NCBI RefSeq assembly: GCF_910592395.1
Contig: NC_088311.1
Location: 14,450,501 to 14,514,500, forward strand
Reading direction: 5' to 3'
Origin: Lineus longissimus
Lineage: Eukaryota; Nemertea; Pilidiophora; Heteronemertea; Lineidae
DNA: 64,000 bases
Under the pieces are notes generated by a model that made no database searches, had not been told where the DNA came from, and was given only the letters and a program-made list of their open reading frames with translations. A program made the translations under genes and the position numbers. Shown one piece after another: positions 55,535 to 64,000 of this stretch (position 1 is its first letter; every line of letters begins with the position of its first letter).

Positions 55535-56896
55535 AGCTCTGTACACACTGACAACATTTTCGGTAACATTTTCGGAAACATCTCGGCAACACACCTGGGC
55601 AACAAAAATTTGGCCCTGCATACACATGACAACATTCGACAACATGTTGAGCAAATTGTTATCGAATGTTTCTGAGAAAATGAGGATTTTGGACGGAAAT
55701 TCATAAACAATGGAAGATTCCAAGAGAAGAAGATGTATTGTCGTGGGCTCTGCCATTATTTTACGTATCCTGATTTAAAGACGGCAAAGAAGACGTAAAG
55801 ATGAGAAAAGAGTGTGGACAAGACCATGGATATATATAAGAGACCAGCATGGGGCCTACAAACTGTCTCCTGTCTACTGTCATCCCATAAACAGGCACAA
55901 CTTTCCCATACTACGATAAGTTGTTCCGACTTCGCTCAATAACCATTCCTTGCTGGAGGCTGCTATTTTGACTACATCACATGGCTTCAGGTAGATCATG
56001 TGATTTGTGGCCTATTTCTGATTGGATAAAACTCGACAACACTCGGCAACAAAATTGATTTTGTATTATTTCGACAACATTTGAGCAACATCTGGCCAAC
56101 ATGTTACCGAATGTTTCCGAACTGTACACACTGCCAACATTAGCTCTGTACACACTGACAACATTTTAGGAAACATGTTGGCCAACATGTTGTCCAAGTG
56201 CGATGTTAGTGCGATGTTATCGAAAATTTGGCCCTGTATACACATGACAACATTCGACAACATGTTGGACAACTTGTTGTCGAATGTTTCCGAGAAATGA
56301 GGATTTTTGAGGGAATATTTTGGAGGGAAATTCATAAACAATGGAAGATTCCAAGAGAAGAAGATGTATTGTCGGTGGCTCTGCCATAATTTTACGTATC
56401 CTGATTGAAAGACGGCGGAGAAGACGTAAAGATGAGAAAAGAGTGTGGACAAGACCATGGATTTATATGAGACACCAGCATGGGGCAAATTTTGTAGCTA
56501 TATCTAGAGTAGCAGCTTTCTTTTAGTTCTTGTCTTTATATTCCCTGGATGTTACATCCCATAACCAGGCACAACTTTCCCATACTGCAATAAGTTGTTC
56601 AACTTCACTCAGTAACCATTCCTTGCTTGAGGCTGCCATTTTGACTACATCACATGGCTTAAGGTAGATCATGTGATTTGTGGCCTATTTCTGATTGGAT
56701 AAAACTCGACAACATCATTAGCATCTCGGCAACAAAATTGATTTTGTATTATTTCGACAACATTTGAGCAACATTTGGCCAACATGTTACCGAATGTTTC
56801 CGAACTGTACACACTGCCAACATTTTCGATAACATCGCACCTGGACAACATGTTGGCCAACATGTTTCCCAAAATGTTGTCAGTGTGTACAGAGCT
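55535..56896 (+). mobile_element. Harbinger-type MITEs, two head-to-tail units
   Basis: The unit starts AGCTCTGTACACACTGACAA at 55535 and again at 56142 (607 bp later); the far end at 56896 is the inverse, TTGTCAGTGTGTACAGAGCT. The first unit lacks its final ~80 bp. Each carries the same short ORF and many AACATGTTG(G)CCAACATGTT-type inverted motifs. Flanks are TAA (55532-55534) and TTA (56897-56899), similar to the Harbinger target but not identical. Confidence 0.78.
56341..56526 (+). pseudogene. Harbinger transposase N-terminal exon remnant
   Basis: MEDSKRRRCIVGG ... RRRRRRKDEKRVWTRPWIYM resembles the start of Harbinger-type transposases (Arg cluster followed by W-x-R-P-W). A diverged copy begins at 55710 with internal stops. 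The nuclease domain is absent. Confidence 0.6.
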
Positions 56897-56899
56897 TTA

Positions 56900-58616
56900 G
56901 ACATTTCTTAGCTGATAATTTCTGATACACAATAGACAGGCGATATGAGAGTGGATCTCATTCGACCCAAATAAAGTACTTGTCGGCTCCTTTTCTGATT
57001 CTCTCTTCATTTTTATCTTGAAGTGATTACGACACTTGTATGTCATAGTTACCTACACTTATACACTGTCGCTCTGCGGACTGGCGAGCACAGTTGCATC
57101 CAAGCATACCGGGTTTTTTGGCGAAGTTCACATCGCAGCTGATTGTAGCCGCATGGAGTAATTAGCTTTTAAGAAAAGCTTACTCTTTGACACCAACAAC
57201 TGAATTCATACTGCGTGTTACTACTTGACAACATAGCTGATTGCATGTAATTCAACTGCGCGCTAATCTTGAATTACACTCGGAAATAGAAAAAAGTATG
57301 ATGAATTAGTATACTCTACGGGGCCGCAGCAAGAGAAGATGGAGCAATTGCCGTCATAAAAAATTGCTGCTCCACAGAACAGTAGTACATGTACATGGTG
57401 TTCAGTTATCAGCAAGCTTTCACACCGCACGGTTAGTCAAGCCGACTACATTTAACCGGTAACACGATTTGTTTTGACCCGTTTCACAAATAAAGCGGAT
57501 CAGGTCTAGACGGATAGTAACATTGTTGACGACCATGCTTGCCTACCTATCCTATCAGGTCGATTAGTCTCTAAAGTTACTTAAATTTAGTTTACTGGCT
57601 TAATCAATTCCTATTTTTTGCTACGGATTTGATCTAATGAGACATGGTTTTTGTCATCCCAGTGGTTCACAGCACTCGTAACCTTCCGTTAATGCACACT
57701 TGTTATCGCGGATAACGAGCAGAGCGCTAGTTCTCGATTTCCTTCAGCCTGAAAGGTCAACTTAATTTGAAAGGGCAAATACCAATAAGGCCATTTTGAT
57801 CAGAGAAGAAGTCACATGCATCAACCTGAGGTCTATATCAACAAAAGCGATTGAGAGCGTTTCCCGGCGAAGACACGGTTTTTGTTCGTTGGCAACGCGG
57901 TGTAAAATAACAAATGCCTTGGAAAAAACTCTCAGAATCATTTATGTAGGTATTTTCACGTCCTCTCCCATCTGATGTTAAATATATAGATACAAATACT
58001 ATCATGTCATGAATGACAATAGCATTATCAGTAAACGGCAGGCTTTGTATTCTTTGACAAATAATTGCCGGCCCGTTGTGACAGGGTGAAAGTCATGTTT
58101 TAACGTGACACATTTGTGTAGAAGCGCCAAATGAGATATTCAATTTCACATTCATACAAGAAATTGGTTACACAGCCATAAACCCTGAAAAAAAATTTGT
58201 GAACAATAGGGTAGGATTATTAACACCTTGGGTCCATTATTACTTTCGCACCAGAGGTAATGGGACGACTATGGAAAAGAACAAATGCAGTGAGACAGTT
58301 ATTTACAGAGATGTATTTTCCTTACACCGCTATCTGAATGAAAAATGCTGTCCCGTGGCGCAGTCAACGCAACAAACCAAGGGGAACTTGTTTAGACGGT
58401 TAAAGCTTACATTTCAACGGCAAAATGTGACAGTTACAGTTTCAACGACCATAAAAAAACCAACAGCAAATAAAACATAGGGGTATTAAGAATCTCTTTC
58501 CGAAAAAGTTTGATCTCATTCTGACTTGGAGGGATACCGTAGATGATTTCTGTAACCATTTTCAACAAACGCGTGCGAAGCTTGGTAGACGTCGGAAATT
58601 AGATTGCGACTTATAA
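56900..58616. other. Region without recognised gene
   Basis: Short ORFs only; 58199-58480 (93 codons) shows no domain. A diverged copy of the 41145/60702 repeat may lie at 57405-57470 (AAGCTTTCACACCGCACGG). Confidence 0.4.
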
Positions 58617-59346
58617 GGCCTGAACTCACTGTCGCGTTTTTACGCGGCGTTCGACGTTGCGTTAAAACGCCGAGATTAGCGCCACAAATGGTATCCATTG
58701 AATTCCATAGATGTTCCCACTTGGGCGAAGCGACAAAATACCTTGTTTTGGACGCGGCGTTCCACGCGCTCGGGCAAAAGTACGTTGCAAAATTAGCAAC
58801 CGAAGCGTATAATTGCCGCGAATTATAACATCATCGTGGGGTCTCGTGATATAAATTGTAAGGTTGACAGAGGTTTAAATTGTGGTATTAAGATAGGCAT
58901 TTGTCACTGCAGTGCCGGTACATGTGTGCAGTTAGGAATTGTCTCCCAAACCCATTGGCACCATGTTATCAGACCTGATAGAGAGATTGATAATTCAAAT
59001 CGAAAAACATTCTTCGATTTATGACAAATCCTTGTCAGAATATAAAGATGTTGACAAGAAGGAAGGTATCTGAAGAAAAAAAGTGCCTGCGCTTTCTTTT
59101 TCTTTTCGCATATAGGTACGACACCATGATTTCGGCAAAATCCGAATCCGAGTCAGACATTGTTGCAACACGTCTGTGCCAGCTGTTTGGTATGGAAAGT
59201 CTACACCCTTGTCTGCACCCTTTCACCGCCAGCGAATATACGCTTCAGTGAGAACAGGTTACGAAATCTCTGTCGCAACGTTTTCCCGTCGCGTGAAATC
59301 GCAGCATTTTTTCCAAGGCGTCAAAACGCGACAGTGAGTTCAGGCC
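58617..59346 (-). mobile_element. Harbinger-type MITE carrying a first-exon ORF
   Basis: Left end GGCCTGAACTCACTGTCGCG and inverted right end GGCCTGAACTCACTGTCGCG are identical over 20 bases; flanks TAA and TAT. The same ends bound the 139-bp MITE in the pogo intron. The minus strand has ATG 59160 followed by SDSDSDFAEIMVSYLYAKRK and an Arg/Lys cluster, the acidic-then-basic start typical of Harbinger transposases. Confidence 0.8.
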
Positions 59347-59830
59347 TATAGGAACATGTACACACATCAAAAGAGTACCCGACGTTGAGTACTCCCAAAC
59401 CCATTGGCACCATGTTATCAGACCTGATAGAGAGATTGATAATTCAAATCGAAAAACATTCTTCGATTTATGACAAATCCTTGTCAGAATATAAAGATGT
59501 TGACAAGAAGGAAGGTATCTGAAGAAAAAAATTGCCTGCGCTTTCTTTTTCTTTTCGCATATAGGTACGACACCATGATTTCGGCAAAATCCGAATCCGA
59601 GTCAGACATTGTTGCAACACGTCTGTGCCAGCTGTTTGGTATGGAAAGTCTACACCCTTGTCTGCACCCTTTCACCGCCAGCGAATATACGCTTCAGTGA
59701 GAACAGGTTACGAAATCTCTGTCGCAACGTTTTCCCGTCGCGTGAAATCGCAGCATTTTTTCCAAGGCGTCAAAACGCGACAGTGAGTTCAGGCCTATAG
59801 GAACATGTACACACATCAAAAGAGTACCCG
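58943..59830. repeat. 439-bp tandem duplication, one mismatch
   Basis: 58943-59381 and 59392-59830 (period 449, 10-bp spacer) are the same except for one base (G/T in AAAAAA(G/T)TGCC, changing Lys to Asn in the plus-strand reading). It copies the right two-fifths of the MITE plus 35 bp of flank. Confidence 0.93.
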
Positions 59831-59845
59831 AAATGATTACCCGAG

Positions 59846-60488
59846 GCTGGGTTCACATAGAACTATACGGTATTCGGTATACGCTATTCGATATACGCTA
59901 TTCGATATTCGCTATACGCTATACGGGCACGGCGACTCACATAGGGTAGCATGCGTGCGGTATTCCGTCTTTTGGCGCCGATCAGATGGACAGTTCAGAC
60001 GAAGAAGATTTGGCTCTTCTCCTCTTAGCCGAGGATGAAGCTGACCAGGCACAAAGACCAAAGAAAGAAACAAGTTCGCTATATGTTAATTAAAAGAATC
60101 ATTTAGTTGATTAGTAATAAAACATGTAATGAAGGCCTGTACATGTACTTAGAAATTGCAATAAAATGAGTAAAAATGAGTACTATTGTTCCTAACTTAT
60201 CCTATAGTATGCAATAAATCGTTTAATAATTGTGATAGATAACATTAAAATGCATTTTCTTACCAATTCCTCTGGTCACTTCTGAACAGGGTGGTATACG
60301 CTGCACGAAAATCGAACGCGCACGATTCCCACTATACTATACTATACGCAGGTATACGCCCTCTTCGAATAGTGCCCTCTTATGTGACCCGGTATTGTGA
60401 AATTTCCTTGTTCGATTTCAGGTACCCGCGTGCCCTGGCAAAACGTGCACCGAATACCCGAATAGTATAGTTCTATGTGAACCCAGCC
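59846..60488 (+). mobile_element. Harbinger-like non-autonomous element
   Basis: GGCTGGGTTCACATAGAACT at the left is inverted at the right end. The left sub-terminal region is a (TATACGCTATTCGA)n-type repeat. It has a 35-codon ORF and no nuclease. No target duplication could be fixed. Confidence 0.75.
59986..60093 (+). pseudogene. First-exon ORF of the 59846 element
   Basis: MDSSDEEDLALLLLAEDEAD then QAQRPKKE: the acidic/Leu-rich opening of Harbinger transposases, cut off after 35 codons. Confidence 0.6.
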
Positions 60489-60701
60489 TAACGGTAGTCG
60501 ATCACTTCACCAATCACCTGTGCGGAATGCCCAGTCTTGTCAATGGAAACATGCCTTTTACGCGGATAGGCCATTCACTACAAGAGGACAATATAACATC
60601 AACTGAATACAAAACATGAAATGTGTCATTGTATGAATAAAGAAAACCTAAACGAAAATGCTGTGTGAATGACGACTCACTGGTTGCTTGCAAGACTTAA
60701 A

Positions 60702-60862
60702 AATACTCTTGTTTTATCATCCGGTTTTTTTTTACATACGCGTAATGAGCTGCATACGGATAGACTATCCGAAAACGTGTACGCATCACTAGAGCGGAAA
60801 TTATTATGACCTAAATGTCGTCGTTAGGCTAACCGTGCCGGTGCGAAATCTCACTATTTTGC
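60702..60862. repeat. Dispersed repeat, inverted partner of 41145-41303
   Basis: CACATACGCATAATGAGCT-type, CGGATAGACTATCCGAAAA, TAACCGTGCCGGTGCGAAA, in inverse order to the copy at 41 kb. Confidence 0.8.
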
Positions 60863-61145
60863 TATACGTTCCAACGTAAGTGGATGTTTATAAGTATATG
60901 TATGAGTTTTGCTATAAGTTGCGGATCTCAAACTCTCTATTAGGGAAATGATGGCGGCGTATAGTAGGGGTTTGCTGGATTGGAGTGTGTGTCGGCCGGG
61001 TGATCAGCATCCAGAGGAAATCAGGGGTTAATGTTCGCTTCCCCGGGCCTGCACACAAACCACTGAGACATTAGCCCTCATTCGGTGAAGTGCAACTTGT
61101 CTCCGCAAAAAAACAGCTTCTGCGGCGGAAAATGTCAAGGTTTTG

Positions 61146-61385
61146 GGTGAGTAGCGCAGTGGAAGAGAGTCGGCCTCATGATCAGGAAGTCGTGGGTTCG
61201 ACTCCCGGCCGAGTCAATGCTTAGTTCCCCTACTGGTCGAGTTCAAGTGAGCACCTTCTGGGGTTGCTCCTTGAAACCCCTGATTGATTTCTGTGGAGAC
61301 CGGGGTAATAATATGCTATCCCCAAGGTCTTTGAGCGGCCAGTTAATGGTTGGATACTGCGCTATATAGGACTCGAATTATATAT
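61146..61385 (+). mobile_element. tRNA-derived SINE
   Basis: A polymerase III A box (TAGCGCAGTGG, 61152-61162) and B box (GGTTCGACTCC, 61195-61205) have tRNA-like spacing. The body continues with GAGACCGGGGTAATAATATG and ends GATACTGCGCTATATAGGAC, a tail type common in SINEs, followed by an AT-rich run. Individual tRNA arms cannot all be folded, so it is not a functional tRNA gene. Confidence 0.82.
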
Positions 61386-61394
61386 ATCTCAAAA

Positions 61395-61579
61395 TATTAA
61401 GGGTCAAGACCTGGAAGTGGGAGAGAATCGTTGATGAGGCAGTTCGTGTTTCCTGGCGTGTAAGTGGCCTTGTGGCAGAAAATGCCAATATCTGTATTAG
61501 AGACATAGTTATTGAAGTTGAAAATGAGGATGAAGTTGATGGGATAGAGTTTTTTTCTGACCCCAAAAATGACGAGTAG
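61395..61579 (+). other. Candidate terminal exon or transposon remnant, unrecognised
   Basis: Plus-strand reading (frame ending TAG 61577-61579) gives WERIVDEAVRVSWRVSGLVA, then IEVENEDEVDGIEFFSDP and stop, with AATAAA 40 bp downstream (61622). It reads like real protein C-terminal sequence with an acidic end but matches no family I know. No convincing acceptor was found. Confidence 0.35.
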
Positions 61580-61825
61580 TCTGCTGAGTACAATGGTTTC
61601 GTTACCGCACAATTTGCTTGAATAAAATCTAAAAATAATGTATTACAGGTTAAAGTCATCCCACAACAAATTGTTTCATGTCATAAGGTCATTCATTGAG
61701 ATTTATTTCATCAAGTCGTCCTTTACCAAAGCCTCGTAACTATTTGTAACGATTACTTCAATAGTACACCTTGATCTGGTTATACAAGATATTCCATCTA
61801 CTATTATGCTATACCACTACATGTA

Positions 61826-62286
61826 CTACGAATCAGTGTTTTTGTATAACAAGAAGGATGTACGGCTTCTCCGTGACAAACCAAGTACCTGTTTTAAAAG
61901 ATTTCCCAAAGTAGTTTCTAATCTGCGTATGTCAGTTTTTGAAATATACATGGTTTCACAGCCAAACATAAGGCAGGGCATACATAAAGACTTCCATAGG
62001 TAAACCTTCGCTGCGGTACACAGACCGGGGTAACACAAACCTTTGTCATTCTGGCCATAGCAAGCTCCACGGCATTTTTTAGTTCTATTGTTCACATGGT
62101 CCGTACTACTACCCAGTTTATTGAAACTGACACCTAGTATATCAAGCTGCTCCACCGAACCGAGACAGCTACCATAACTCTTCCATACAGGGTCTTTCTT
62201 AAAGTTTATATGCTTACCCATAATGAGGCATCGGGATTTCATCACATTGAATTTAAAACGCCATCTTATGGAGTATTGACCACATA
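61826..62286 (-). pseudogene. LINE RT, downstream part, split by Tc1
   Basis: Minus strand: VCGQYSIRWRFKFNVMKSRC, LDILGVSFNKLGS, CYPGLCTAAKVYLWKSLCMP, LKQVLGLSRRSRTS. The segment follows the RT catalytic block and resembles the corresponding part of the LINE at 43.4-46.0 kb (SYPGLCSAAKVYLWKTA). It ends with a stop near 61826 and no 3' tail is seen. Confidence 0.82.
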
Positions 62287-63858
62287 CACTCATCAAAGAA
62301 AGTTAGGGACCACTTTTTATTTTTAACATATTTTTTTACAGCGCATATTAAGGACTAGAAAATGCCTAAATATGAATGTCCTGTATGACCTCCACGACAC
62401 AGTCATCAATTTCACATGTTGTTTGTTCCAGTTGTTGCATACCTTCTTTCTAAACTTGTCACAACCTGAAAATGGGTGTTTTGGTGTGTCAACTTTTTCA
62501 CAATTTTAGCCTAAATCATGTCTTGTCATCAATGTCAGCATGGTCAGTAGCGAGTGTGGCCTCCCCCTGCTGCAATAACAGCCTGACACCGCTGTCTCAT
62601 TGAGTTTATCAGACGATTAACATCCCTGACATCAATTGCATCCCAGGCAGCCTCCAAGGCCACACCAAGCTACTGCAACCCATTTGGCTGCACCTCAAGC
62701 GCTCCAAGACTCCTTCCCATCATGTCCCAGACATGTTCTATCGGATTCAAGTCCGGGGATTTCGCTGGCCAGTCCATACGCTCAATTCCATGATCCGCCA
62801 GGTGTCACCACCCTTGCTGTGAGGGGACGGGCGTTGTCGTCCATGAAAATGAAATTTTCCCTAGTGTTTTCTGCAAACGGAACCACAAAAGGTTCCACGA
62901 TTTCATCTCTGTACCTCACACCTGTAAGTGCTCCCCCTGGGACCACATAGAGGCGAGTGCGTTGACCGTAGCTGATTCCGCCCCACACCATGATGCTGCC
63001 TCCACCATAGCGGTCATGTTCAGCGATGCAGCATCTGCAAATCTCTCTCCCTGTTGTCTCTTGACTCTAACACGTCCATCATTGTGGTCCAGGCTGAATC
63101 TGCTCTCATCTGAGAACAGAACACGGTGTCATTGCTGGTGGGTCCATCCCACATGACAACGAGCCCAATTGAGACGGATTCTTCTGTGAGCAGGAGTTAA
63201 TGGGATGCATTGCAGTGGCCTCCTGGCATGGATGTCGGCTCTGTGAAGTCGGTTACGGATGGTTTGATTTGAAACAGTCGCCCCAGTTGCAGCAGTGAAT
63301 TGGTTATTGAGTCTGCGAGCACTACTGAAGCGATTGCGACGACAAAGAGTCACTAAGTAGCGGTCATCCCTCGCAGTTGTTGCTGATGGGCGGCCAGTAC
63401 AGGGTCTCTCTGAGTATCGCCTGTCTCCCGGTGTCCTTGGTTAGCACGATTGGTGACACTGTGAGACACACCCATCATCTCAGCTGCTCGTCGCTGACTG
63501 AAGCCAGCTTCCAGCATCCCTATGGCTCGTGCAACCTCAACTTCACTCAAGTGGCATCTAGGCATCTTTCTTGTCAGAATGCTGCCTGAGCTTGGTGGGA
63601 AATGCAAGGAAAAGCACTTGCATGGACTTTTGTACCACTTTATGTGGTCAGCTGACACACCAAAAACACCCATTTTCAGGTTGTGACAAGTTTAGAAAGA
63701 AGTTATGCAACAACTGGAACAAACAATATGTGAAATTGATTACTGTGTCTTGGAGGTTATACAGGACATTCATATTTAGGTATTTTCTGGTCCTTAATAT
63801 GTGCTGTAAAAAAATATGTTAAATATAAAAAGTGGTCCTTAACTTTCTTTGATGAGTA
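62287..63858 (-). mobile_element. Tc1-like transposon, 1.57 kb, 205-bp inverted ends, TA duplication
   Basis: Bases 62287-62491 and 63653-63858 are inverted copies ((C/T)ACTCATCAAAGAAAGTTA start). TA flanks both sides (62285-62286, 63859-63860). The interior holds a full-length but decayed Tc1 transposase. It sits inside a LINE RT. Confidence 0.92.
62544..63565 (-). pseudogene. Tc1 transposase, multiple lesions
   Basis: From ATG 63565 (MPRCHLSEVEVARAIGMLEA) to TGA 62544 is the usual ~340-codon length. The paired helix-turn-helix is followed by the catalytic blocks FSDESRFSLDHNDGRVRV (Asp), ENFIFMDDNARPLTARVV (Asp) and PAKSPDLNPIEHVWDMMGR (Asp, 34 residues later), and the ending CQAVIAAGGGHTRY. 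Lesions: frameshift near 63400, a TGA near 63130 (probably from Trp TGG), another frameshift near 63000, loss of frame near 62790 and a TAG at 62670. Confidence 0.92.
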
Positions 63859-64000
63859 TACATCAATCAATTCTTGGAGACCACTGACTGTCAAGCTCAA
63901 TAACGTTACATCATCCGCATAAGCCGTCGAATTGTAATGGTCCTCACCAATACAGAAACCCCGTTTGGCATCGGCAACCATAGACAACATATCATTCAGA
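63859..64000 (-). pseudogene. LINE RT, upstream part, continues past the window
   Basis: Minus strand: FCIGEDHYNSTAYADDVTLL (RT catalytic Asp pair) and SGLQELIDVY, which joins directly to CGQYSIRWRF at 62286 once the Tc1 element and one TA are removed. Confidence 0.85.

Noticed and set aside
58199-58480. 93-codon plus-strand ORF
   Set aside because: No recognisable domain and length compatible with chance.
61152-61220. Possible tRNA gene
   Set aside because: A and B boxes are present but the sequence continues into a SINE body and tail and a full cloverleaf is not evident.
1-64000. CRISPR arrays, bacterial operons or phage-like systems
   Set aside because: No direct repeats with unique spacers of CRISPR type, no ribosome-binding-site-led operons; introns and element types are eukaryotic.

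Overview
The window is eukaryotic nuclear DNA made almost entirely of transposable elements and their remains. Introns with GT/AG borders, TTAGGG-type telomeric motifs, a tRNA-derived SINE, and the mix of element types (CR1/Jockey-like LINEs, Penelope-like, Copia, PIF/Harbinger, pogo, Tc1, MULE with FLYWCH finger) suggest a marine invertebrate, probably a deuterostome such as an echinoderm, hemichordate or cephalochordate. The species is an inference and cannot be fixed from sequence alone. No bacterial features, rRNA, free-standing tRNA or CRISPR arrays were seen.

Layout. 1-0.7 kb: broken MULE transposase. 0.85-2.0 kb: foldback-type Tc1/mariner MITE with 324-bp inverted ends. 3.35-8.7 kb: a 144-bp satellite split by a two-ORF LINE whose reading frames are both open. 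9.8-10.8 kb: three phase-consistent exons of an unrecognised gene. 11.2-14.4 kb: pogo/Tigger-like transposon with a four-exon, apparently intact transposase and a TA target duplication. 15.0-15.3 kb: Harbinger relic. 16.3-25.0 kb: Jockey-like LINE whose ORF1 is split by a 3.86-kb two-gene PIF/Harbinger transposon. 27.7-28.8 kb: exons of a Cys/His-rich host-type gene. 29.7-30.3 kb: Penelope relic. 32.2 kb: 166-bp near-perfect palindrome. 33.7 kb: head-to-head telomere-like motifs. 34.0-37.4 kb: a ~200-bp tandem array interrupted by a decayed Copia element with 5-bp target duplication. 37.4-41.8 kb: dispersed repeats and a Harbinger-type MITE carrying a MADF fragment. 42.0-52.7 kb: tandem repeat family X, dissected by a deleted MULE, a 5'-truncated LINE and a Penelope 3' end, followed by a nearly complete FLYWCH-MULE. 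53.8-54.9 kb: L1/Tx1-like relic. 55.5-60.5 kb: several Harbinger-type MITEs that keep the first coding exon, including a 439-bp tandem duplication differing at one base. 61.1 kb: SINE. 61.8-64.0 kb: LINE RT split by a decayed Tc1 transposon at a TA.

The main message is nested insertion: at least six insertions can be placed to within a few bases because the interrupted repeat or reading frame can be read on both sides. The most complete candidates for autonomous elements are the CR1-like LINE at 3.7-7.5 kb, the pogo element at 11.2-14.4 kb and the Harbinger element at 20.4-24.2 kb. The only sequence that looks like non-transposon coding DNA is the two small minus-strand exon groups near 10 kb and 28 kb.
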